Shown here piece after piece: positions 1 to 5,446 of a stretch of 6,415 nucleotides of DNA. The notes beneath the pieces were generated by a model. The model ran no database searches. It had not been told where the DNA came from and worked only from the letters and a program-made list of their open reading frames with translations. Numbering within the stretch: the first letter of the stretch is position 1; each line of letters begins with the position of its first letter. Made by a program: the position numbers and the translations under genes. Source of the DNA: an uncultured bacterium (lineage in GTDB: Bacteria > Cyanobacteriota > Vampirovibrionia > Gastranaerophilales > Gastranaerophilaceae); NCBI GenBank assembly GCA_900555175.1, contig USJT01000064.1, positions 1-6,415 of the forward strand. Reading direction: 5' to 3'.

Positions 1-1503
1 TAAACTTGCAATGTTTACTAAAGATTCATTTGAACCTTTAGAACTTACAGCATTAACTTTTCCATCTACCGCGATATTAACAGATTTTGTCAAATCTCTT
101 GCTTCTGGTCCGATTCCTGTACAAACGCCACCGTCACAAGGTCCGACTTCCTGACCGATAGCACCGTTTGTAACCTTAATATTTAAATCCTTTGAAGCTT
201 TAATAAGATTTGCATTAGTACCGTAATTTAATAAATTACCATTATTAATATCAATATTTACGTTACCTGAAGATGTCAAATAATTTTTACCTGTCTTGTC
301 ACCAATTACGACATTTGAATTTTTATTGTTTATATTGATATCGTGTGCACTAACTAATCCTTTTACATTAATACCGTTCAATCCTGTATTATTAATATTT
401 ACAGAATCAGTAGCATTTAAAACACTACCTCCGTTTTCGATATTTACGCCTTTAACACCTGTATTTGTAATAATTAATTCATCGTCATTGTTATCCATAA
501 GTCCGGTAGAAGCAATTAAAACACCTGAACCTGTGTTATCAACAACTAATTTTCCGCCTCTGTTTAAAACTACGCCTGATACATTAACATCACCGTTTGT
601 ATTTACAAGGAGTGTTTCACCTGAAGAGTTTGCAGTTCTACCTGAAATATCAATTCCTTTAGCTCCGGTATTTGTAATTTCGACATTACCTTTACCAAAA
701 TTTTTCATATTACCTGCAATTGCAGTTCCGCCATTTGCACCGTAAGATTCAATTTTTATGCTGCCGTTATCGTTTCTGAAAGAATTTGCAGGATTTAAAT
801 TATCAGTATTTACTAATCTGTTAAACAATATATTGGCTTGTTCGTTTGAAGTAAGCTTTGTTGAATCTTTAACCCCCGTCATAACAAGAGCGTTATTTGC
901 AATATTTACATCTGCTGCATTTATATCAACAAAATTACGAGCAAGGACATTACCGTCAATTTTTACAACGCCGTTACCGTGAGCTGCTAATTCTTCTTTA
1001 TAATTTTGTAATAAAGAAGGAGCTTTGCTTGCATCTCTCAAATTACTTTTATAAGCTTCATAAGTATTACTTTCAGGCGTTAAAACAGATAACGAACCTA
1101 CGTTCAAGACACCGCTTGAACCAACGACCATGCCATTTGGAGAAACAAATACGGCATGCCCGCCAGGGTTAAAAGAGCCGTCTTTAGTTACGGAATTGAC
1201 AATACCTTGGATATTAATTTGATTATCAACAAGGTTGATAAATGTATTTATATCTTTTCCATTAGTCAAATTATTGAATATAAGGTTTGCAACATCACCT
1301 TTACTCAAGTCAAAATTATCGTATTTTCTAAAACCGATATCTCCGTTAACAGCAGTCGGGTCAATATTATACACGCCATTAACACCTGTTACACCTGAGA
1401 TTTGAGTTGCCAATACCTGCAAACAAAAAGATTGCTGTAAGAAGAAACAAAATGTTAATGCAGATGCGACTACCTTCCTTTGACCAGCTTTTATCTTTAT
1501 CAT
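1..1503 (-). CDS. LktA-like filamentous adhesin, N-terminal 501 residues (3' end beyond window)
   Basis: The frame is open without a stop from the ATG at 1501-1503 to the window edge, so the gene is cut at its 3' end. The product is probably a large surface-exposed or secreted adhesin. Residues 1-32 form a signal peptide: basic start (KIKAGQRK), hydrophobic core, and a likely cleavage after VLA, before TQISG. Residues about 33-143 resemble the filamentous haemagglutinin / two-partner-secretion (TPS) domain, with DNQINIQGIVNSV (93-105), FNPGG (111-115), SPNGM (121-125) and GVLNVGSLSVLTP (131-143). From about residue 270 the chain becomes Asn/Gly/Val/Ile-rich with NTG motifs every 22-25 residues, as expected for a right-handed beta-helix shaft. 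The mature part has only two cysteines, C456 and C461. The start is supported by an AAAGGA ribosome site 9 nt upstream. The match to the LktA-type adhesin family is from memory of that family; toxin activity cannot be inferred. No TpsB partner is visible. Confidence 0.85.
   Translation of the reverse strand, partial: MIKIKAGQRKVVASALTFCFFLQQSFCLQVLATQISGVTGVNGVYNIDPTAVNGDIGFRKYDNFDLSKGDVANLIFNNLTNGKDINTFINLVDNQINIQGIVNSVTKDGSFNPGGHAVFVSPNGMVVGSSGVLNVGSLSVLTPESNTYEAYKSNLRDASKAPSLLQNYKEELAAHGNGVVKIDGNVLARNFVDINAADVNIANNALVMTGVKDSTKLTSNEQANILFNRLVNTDNLNPANSFRNDNGSIKIESYGANGGTAIAGNMKNFGKGNVEITNTGAKGIDISGRTANSSGETLLVNTNGDVNVSGVVLNRGGKLVVDNTGSGVLIASTGLMDNNDDELIITNTGVKGVNIENGGSVLNATDSVNINNTGLNGINVKGLVSAHDININNKNSNVVIGDKTGKNYLTSSGNVNIDINNGNLLNYGTNANLIKASKDLNIKVTNGAIGQEVGPCDGGVCTGIGPEARDLTKSVNIAVDGKVNAVSSKGSNESLVNIASL
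301..678 (-). repeat. Degenerate ~23-residue beta-helix repeats inside the adhesin
   Basis: In the adhesin frame, Asn-Thr-Gly motifs start at residues 278 (NTGAKG), 301 (NTNGDV), 323 (NTGSGV), 347 (NTGVKG) and 372 (NTGLNG), giving spacings of 23, 22, 24 and 25 residues. Each is preceded by alternating hydrophobic residues (VEIT, TLLV, KLVV, ELIIT, SVNIN) and most are followed by a second short strand such as GIDISG, GVNIEN or GINVKG. One such unit is about the length of a coil or two of a parallel beta-helix. The repeats are protein-level and divergent; the DNA is not a tandem repeat. The strands continue with looser spacing towards the window edge. Confidence 0.6.
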
Positions 1504-1512
1504 GCTTGTAAT

Positions 1513-1518
1513 TCCTTT
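1513..1518 (-). promoter_or_regulatory. Ribosome binding site of the adhesin gene
   Basis: AAAGGA on the minus strand ends 9 nt before the ATG at 1501-1503. It supports that start, which is also the one giving a complete signal peptide. Confidence 0.6.
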
Positions 1519-1570
1519 CGAGATTCCCTAACGTTGAATAAAAAAATATACTTATGAGATCTAGTGTTTT

Positions 1571-1640
1571 TATTTAATATATTCATCTTATCAAGAGAAT
1601 AATTAATTTTCTATTTTTTATTACGAATATTTAATATATT
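1571..1640. repeat. Pair of 13-bp direct repeats upstream of the adhesin
   Basis: The 13-mer TATTTAATATATT (plus strand) occurs exactly at 1571-1583 and again at 1628-1640, 57 bp apart. A TATCAA (minus-strand TTGATA) follows each copy, at 1589-1594 and 1655-1660. The upstream copy overlaps the proposed -10 element. The pair could be a duplicated promoter segment or a regulator binding site. The sequence is pure A/T in an AT-rich spacer, so chance is a real alternative. Confidence 0.3.
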
Positions 1641-1660
1641 GCTATACTACTAAGTATCAA
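1633..1660 (-). promoter_or_regulatory. Predicted sigma70-type promoter for the adhesin gene
   Basis: On the minus strand, TTGATA (1655-1660) and TATATT (1633-1638) are separated by 16 bp, and each differs from the sigma70 consensus at one position. Transcription would begin near 1626, leaving a leader of roughly 120 nt before the ATG. The spacer holds a small inverted repeat, ATACT-acta-AGTAT, at 1644-1657, which might be an operator. AT-rich spacers give promoter-like matches by chance, so this is a moderate call. Confidence 0.4.
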
Positions 1661-1722
1661 AAATATAAAATTCAAAAATAAAATTTCTTGCTAGAATGTA
1701 AACGAATGTTAAGCAAATAAAA

Positions 1723-3180
1723 CTATTTTTCAACACGTTTAAGAACAGTGTTAGCCAAGCCAAAGTAGCAAATATAAAATACAAACATTAATGCTAACAT
1801 CTCAAACAATGCAGGAATATTTCCGAATTTTTCAAAAGCATAATAAAGAGCTACAAACGGAATAAATGAAATTACCATTCTTGACATAATAAGTCTTGGA
1901 AAAATCAATCCTAATCCAGGTAAAACAATAATTATACTTAATAAGAAATACAAAAAGTTTGCACCCAAAGTTGCAATACCAACACCGACAAGTCCCATTT
2001 TCGGGATTAATAAAATATTCAAAACAACATTTGTTATTCCTGATAATAATTTCATAACAAATTCGATATAAGTTTTGTTCGCAAGGTGATATTGCAAAGT
2101 TGTATAATCGCTAAGTGCCATAAAGAAAGTTCCAAAAGCAAAGTATGGAATTAATTTAAAAGCATCTTGGAATTTGTCATTTGAAGAAAGCATCTGAACA
2201 TAATCCGTTGCATACAAAGAGATTACAATAATCACAGGCAACGCAATCATTATATAATAACCTGTAAATCTTGAAATAATAGGTCTTACATCAATTTTTT
2301 CTTCATACATGTTGATAATTCTCGGAATTGCAGCAACAGTAATTATCGAAAATATAGTCATTAAAAGTGGTAATGTTAAACCATAAGCAACCCCGACAAG
2401 TCCGACTTGTGAAAATCCATGAATACTGTTCATAATGAATTTGTTACTTTGGTTTATTATCCAAGCACTCAAAGAAGTAGCAGCAATCGGAATTCCATAC
2501 TTAAATATCGGAACAACAGAAGGCCACTCTATTTTTTGTAACTTAAACCAAGAAACTAAATTACTTTGATAAATCAACAATAAGTCAATCAAAGATATAG
2601 AAACCCCCATACCTAAAAGCAAAGACATAGCTCCGAGGTGAAAGAATTTTATAAAAAATACAGATAATAAAATTGTAGTAAACTGATTAATTATTGTTGA
2701 CAAAGTAAAAGACATAGACTTTAACTGAGCACGTAATAACTGGAATAACAAAGCTCTTATAGCAACAGGTATAATCAAAACCAAAATTGCCAAGAAATAT
2801 TTTACAGGAATATGGAAAAATGAATAAAAATTATTCCTAAAAACAAATGCCGCAACAAACATCACAAAAATATTTGTCACAAGAATTGAAACAAGTGTTG
2901 TAAGATATTTCGGCATATCTTGTGTCATCTGGTGATGTTTAAAAAATCGTAAGCCTGAAAGTCCTACCCAGTCAGAAAAAATAATACATAAGAAGGACAA
3001 TAAAGCTATTGAAAGCGAATAAAGACCATATTCATCAGGAGATAACAAACTTGTATAAACTGGAACAATAATAGCATTCCCGAGCATGCCAATAATTTTT
3101 GATGGCGAATATTTAACCATATCACGAAAAATAGCTTTTAATTGTTCTTTTTCAACTTCTCTGTTTTCTACAAATTCCAT
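1723..3180 (-). CDS. Wzx-like oligosaccharide/polysaccharide flippase
   Basis: The 485-residue protein is almost entirely hydrophobic, with about 14 membrane-spanning segments by eye and a short acidic/basic cytosolic N-terminus. This is the size and layout of the polysaccharide transporter (Wzx/RfbX) branch of the MOP exporter superfamily. Near the N-terminus, KYSPSKIIG (about 23-31) followed by LLSPDEYGLYSLSIALLSF (from about 45) is the usual signature of that family, in which an early helix precedes a P-x-E-Y-G-x-Y motif. Family members flip lipid-linked sugar units across the inner membrane for O-antigen, capsule or other surface glycan assembly. The substrate cannot be read from the sequence, and no glycosyltransferases lie in the window. 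I chose the ATG at 3178-3180, because the in-frame GTG at 3184-3186 lies inside the Shine-Dalgarno sequence. The gene starts 42 nt after rimO ends and seems to have its own promoter. A MATE or MurJ-like relative is a less likely alternative. Confidence 0.85.
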   Translation of the reverse strand: MEFVENREVEKEQLKAIFRDMVKYSPSKIIGMLGNAIIVPVYTSLLSPDEYGLYSLSIALLSFLCIIFSDWVGLSGLRFFKHHQMTQDMPKYLTTLVSILVTNIFVMFVAAFVFRNNFYSFFHIPVKYFLAILVLIIPVAIRALLFQLLRAQLKSMSFTLSTIINQFTTILLSVFFIKFFHLGAMSLLLGMGVSISLIDLLLIYQSNLVSWFKLQKIEWPSVVPIFKYGIPIAATSLSAWIINQSNKFIMNSIHGFSQVGLVGVAYGLTLPLLMTIFSIITVAAIPRIINMYEEKIDVRPIISRFTGYYIMIALPVIIVISLYATDYVQMLSSNDKFQDAFKLIPYFAFGTFFMALSDYTTLQYHLANKTYIEFVMKLLSGITNVVLNILLIPKMGLVGVGIATLGANFLYFLLSIIIVLPGLGLIFPRLIMSRMVISFIPFVALYYAFEKFGNIPALFEMLALMFVFYICYFGLANTVLKRVEK

Positions 3181-3183
3181 TAT

Positions 3184-3190
3184 CACCCCT
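3184..3190 (-). promoter_or_regulatory. Ribosome binding site deciding the flippase start
   Basis: AGGGGTG on the minus strand sits 3 nt before the ATG at 3178-3180 (its AGGGG core is 5 nt away), and with the following AT it extends complementarity to the 16S rRNA 3' end (GGTGAT). It covers the alternative GTG start at 3184-3186, so initiation at the ATG is favoured. Confidence 0.6.
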
Positions 3191-3196
3191 ATACTC

Positions 3197-3222
3197 TTGA
3201 ATAATTATACTATAATATTCAA
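3197..3222. repeat. Near-perfect inverted repeat over the flippase -10 region
   Basis: On the minus strand the left arm TTGAATATTATA and right arm TATAATTATTCAA flank a single central G. The arms are complementary apart from one extra T in the right arm. The dyad begins immediately after the rimO stop codon, contains the TATAAT of the predicted flippase promoter and reaches its likely start site. It has no GC-rich stem or trailing T-run, so it is a poor terminator and looks more like an operator. Its A/T composition makes chance symmetry possible. Confidence 0.45.
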
Positions 3223-3232
3223 TTATTGTAAA
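3204..3232 (-). promoter_or_regulatory. Predicted strong sigma70-type promoter for the flippase gene
   Basis: On the minus strand, TTTACA (3227-3232, one mismatch to consensus) and a perfect TATAAT (3204-3209) are separated by exactly 17 bp. The -35 box lies inside the last codons of rimO. Transcription would start near 3197, giving a leader of only about 17 nt that carries the ribosome site. The flippase may therefore be expressed separately from rimO as well as by read-through. Confidence 0.6.
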
Positions 3233-4527
3233 ACTCCAAACAAATCGTATTCATCGGCACGTTCAATCTTAACATTTTCGATATCTCCAGGAACAACTGA
3301 TTTTTCAGATGAAGCATAAACCATTCCGTCAATTTCCGGAGCATCATGTTCAGAACGCATAATAACAACTCCGTCATCAGTATATCCTTCAACGATACAA
3401 GGAAGAACTTTTCCGACATAAGCTTCATTGATTTCTCTTGAAATTTTTTGTTGTAAGCTCATTAATTTTTTATGTCTTTGTTTTTTGATTTTTGCAGGAA
3501 CTTGCTCATCCATTGAATAAGATACCGTATTTTTTTCTCTTGAATATTCAAATACGCCCATTTTATCAAATCTTACACGTTTTACAAATTCATACAATTC
3601 ATTAAACTGTTCATCTGTTTCTCCCGGATAACCTACGATGAAAGCTGTTCTTATCGCAACATTAGGTATTTTTGCACGAATTTTATTAACCAATACTTCA
3701 TAATCCATTACAGGTCTGCGCATAGCCTTTAATATTTCGGCATTACAATGTTGAAGCGGTAAATCAATATATTTTGCGACCTTATCCAATCTTGCAATCG
3801 CATCGATTAGCTCATCAGTAACCTGTGTCGGATAAGCATACATTATTCTTATCCACTCCAAACCTTCTATTTTATTTAATTCTTCCAATAGTTTTGGCAA
3901 AGCTTGTTTTCCGTACAAATCAATTCCATAACTTGTAGTATCTTGAGCAATCAAAACAATTTCAGTTACACCTTTGCTTACAAGATTTTTAGCTTCTTCC
4001 AAAATATTCTCAATAGTTCTTGAATGATATTCACCTCTAAGATTTGGGATAATACAATATCCGCAATGATAATTACATCCGTCAGCTATTTTCAAATAAG
4101 AGCTTGCGCCAACTGTAATTTGTTGTCTTTCAACATTTTCAGGATAAATATAATCAGGTTTTTCCGATACATGTTCTGTATATTTTTTGTTATGAGCAAC
4201 ATGTTCAACAACTTCAACAATTTCATTTATATCAGAAGTTCCAATCATTCCTGAAATTTCAGGGATAGCTTTCTTTAATTCGCTTTTGTATTTTTGAGGC
4301 AGACACCCTGTAACAATAACTTTTTTACCATCATTAACAAGTTGCAAAATAGATTGGACAGACTCTTTTTCAGCATCATGAATAAAAGAACAAGTATTCA
4401 CAACAACAATATCAGCATCATTTTCATCCAGTGTAATCTGATAACCCTTCTTAGCCAAAAGTCCAAGCATCAATTCACTGTCAACCAAATTTTTTGCACA
4501 TCCGTGATTTAACAAAGCTATTTTCAT
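3223..4527 (-). CDS. rimO: Ribosomal protein S12 methylthiotransferase RimO
   Basis: RimO is a cytosolic radical-SAM enzyme with two 4Fe-4S clusters that adds a methylthio group to the beta-carbon of a conserved aspartate in ribosomal protein S12 (Asp88 in E. coli). At 434 residues it has the usual length and three domains. The N-terminal UPF0004 domain (about 1-110) has cluster ligands C10 (NHGCAKNLVDSE), C46 (VVNTCSFI) and C75 (VTGCLPQ). The radical-SAM core has the CxxxCxxC motif C151/C155/C158 (DGCNYHCGYCIIP). The C-terminal TRAM domain (about 370-434) binds substrate. The NLVDSE motif, DAPEIDG in the TRAM domain and the DEYDLFG ending mark RimO rather than its tRNA-modifying paralogue MiaB. 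All key cysteines are present, so the enzyme should be active. The ATG has a good ribosome site (AAAGAGGT, 8 nt away). The SDR gene ends 85 nt upstream. Confidence 0.96.
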   Translation of the reverse strand: MKIALLNHGCAKNLVDSELMLGLLAKKGYQITLDENDADIVVVNTCSFIHDAEKESVQSILQLVNDGKKVIVTGCLPQKYKSELKKAIPEISGMIGTSDINEIVEVVEHVAHNKKYTEHVSEKPDYIYPENVERQQITVGASSYLKIADGCNYHCGYCIIPNLRGEYHSRTIENILEEAKNLVSKGVTEIVLIAQDTTSYGIDLYGKQALPKLLEELNKIEGLEWIRIMYAYPTQVTDELIDAIARLDKVAKYIDLPLQHCNAEILKAMRRPVMDYEVLVNKIRAKIPNVAIRTAFIVGYPGETDEQFNELYEFVKRVRFDKMGVFEYSREKNTVSYSMDEQVPAKIKKQRHKKLMSLQQKISREINEAYVGKVLPCIVEGYTDDGVVIMRSEHDAPEIDGMVYASSEKSVVPGDIENVKIERADEYDLFGVLQ

Positions 4528-4535
4528 ATATTCTT

Positions 4536-4543
4536 ACCTCTTT
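4536..4543 (-). promoter_or_regulatory. Ribosome binding site of rimO
   Basis: AAAGAGGT on the minus strand lies 8 nt before the ATG at 4525-4527. It overlaps the start-proximal copy of the 12-bp direct repeat in this spacer, so anything bound there could affect translation or early transcription. Confidence 0.6.
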
Positions 4544-4582
4544 GAAATCACTTTAACATGAATATATTATTTTGTAATCACT
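4541..4582. repeat. 12-bp direct repeat pair upstream of rimO
   Basis: TTTGAAATCACT at 4541-4552 and TTTGTAATCACT at 4571-4582 match at 11 of 12 positions and start exactly 30 bp apart, close to three helical turns. They are less AT-biased than the surrounding spacer. The arrangement suggests two same-face binding sites for a regulator, but no regulator can be named. Confidence 0.4.
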
Positions 4583-4587
4583 AAAAA
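4561..4587 (-). promoter_or_regulatory. Weak possible promoter for rimO
   Basis: On the minus strand, TATATT (4561-4566) could be a -10 box, but the only -35-like sequence is TTTTTA (4582-4587), a poor match with a short 15-bp spacer. Transcription would begin near 4554. rimO may instead be read from upstream. The spacer also contains three copies of the pentamer ATAAT (4592-4606), which produce many spurious -10 matches. Confidence 0.2.
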
Positions 4588-4612
4588 GGTAATAATATAA
4601 TATAATATTTAT

Positions 4613-5428
4613 CTAATTTTTTACGGCAGAAATCTTAGCTTTTATTCCTTGTTTTATTAATTTATTTATAATCCCTTGAGGAAGTTTTGACACAATCTCT
4701 GCGATCTTTGCATCAAAACCTACGGTATAAGAAGGTTTTGGATTTTCCATTTTATCAACTTTTAATATTAAGTTAACAACCTTATCAACATTCAACCCTT
4801 CTTTTCCGTTTTTATGAGCATTTGCAACCATATACTTCATTTCTTTATCATAGCCTGCGCAATTATTTATTGCATCTTTATTCAATTCAACAGACTTGTC
4901 CCACAAAGGAGTTGCAATCACACCGGGCTTTATTGAAACAACTTTCAATCCGCTTTCAACAGACATTGCGTTAAATAAAATATCCAAAGCTCTTTTAGAC
5001 GCACAATAAGGTGCTACAAAAGGGAATATTCCAAAGCTTGACATTGAGCTTATATTGATAACTTTGCCCTCATTCAATAAAGGCAAAAGTTTTTGTGTAA
5101 AATCCAAATGAGAAAATGTATTAACTTCAAACTGCTTTCTAATATTATCAACAGAAATTTGTTCCATAACTCCTGCAACAACACAGCCTGCCACATTAAT
5201 TAAAGTATCAATTTTATCTGTTTTTGATTTTATAAAAGCACAAGCTTGAGCAATAGATTCTTTCCTCTCCATATCAATATAAAAAGGAATAGCACCGCTT
5301 TTTTCCAAATGCTCAACATATTTTTCGTTACGATAACCAGCGAATACAGTATTATCCATACACAACGCCTCAAGCAAAGCTTTTCCGATACCAGATGTTG
5401 AGCCTGTCATTACATATATTTTTTTCAT
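4613..5428 (-). CDS. Classical short-chain dehydrogenase/reductase (SDR)
   Basis: This 271-residue protein is a cytosolic NAD(P)-dependent oxidoreductase with a Rossmann fold. The cofactor loop TGSTSGIG (8-15) is the TGxxxGxG motif, D52 follows the third strand, and NVAG (78-81) replaces the usual NNAG. The catalytic tetrad is complete: N103, S128, Y141 and K145 (YCASK). KPGVIATP (167-174) follows the active site. R33 after the second strand (FAGYRNE) suggests NADP(H) over NAD(H). The C-terminus ends in a basic, amphipathic stretch (about 245-271) that might contact a membrane. Its layout resembles retinol- or 17-beta-hydroxysteroid-type SDRs, but the substrate cannot be inferred. The start lies 18 nt after the GspF/PilC stop, behind a modest AAAAAAGG ribosome site 9 nt away, so the two genes are probably co-transcribed. 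It has no clear functional link to its neighbours. Confidence 0.9.
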   Translation of the reverse strand: MKKIYVMTGSTSGIGKALLEALCMDNTVFAGYRNEKYVEHLEKSGAIPFYIDMERKESIAQACAFIKSKTDKIDTLINVAGCVVAGVMEQISVDNIRKQFEVNTFSHLDFTQKLLPLLNEGKVINISSMSSFGIFPFVAPYCASKRALDILFNAMSVESGLKVVSIKPGVIATPLWDKSVELNKDAINNCAGYDKEMKYMVANAHKNGKEGLNVDKVVNLILKVDKMENPKPSYTVGFDAKIAEIVSKLPQGIINKLIKQGIKAKISAVKN

Positions 5429-5446
5429 GAATTATTGCCTTTTTTA

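Noticed and set aside
296..1398. Several plus-strand open frames across this stretch (296-745, 758-982, 897-1172, 1156-1398)
   Set aside because: They run antisense to the adhesin, whose frame is continuous over 501 codons with a signal peptide and family motifs. The plus-strand products are low-complexity and lack ribosome sites.
1674..1717. Possible terminator after the flippase: a TTGCT/AGCAA stem followed by T-rich sequence on the minus strand
   Set aside because: The stem has only five or six pairs and a 19-nt loop, too weak for a convincing intrinsic terminator.
3184..3186. GTG as the start codon of the flippase, two codons upstream of the ATG
   Set aside because: It lies within the AGGGGTGAT Shine-Dalgarno sequence, which is well placed only for the ATG at 3178-3180.
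3219..3428. Small minus-strand open frame of 69 codons overlapping the end of rimO
   Set aside because: It is an out-of-frame shadow of the rimO TRAM-domain coding region, with no recognisable motif.
3086..4512. Plus-strand open frames at 3086-3319, 4024-4254 and 4294-4512
   Set aside because: They are antisense to rimO or the flippase, with no recognisable protein features.
4591..4611. ATAAT pentamer repeats containing TATAAT on the plus strand, as a promoter
   Set aside because: No plus-strand gene lies downstream. The three tandem pentamers are a simple AT repeat that creates -10-like matches by composition.
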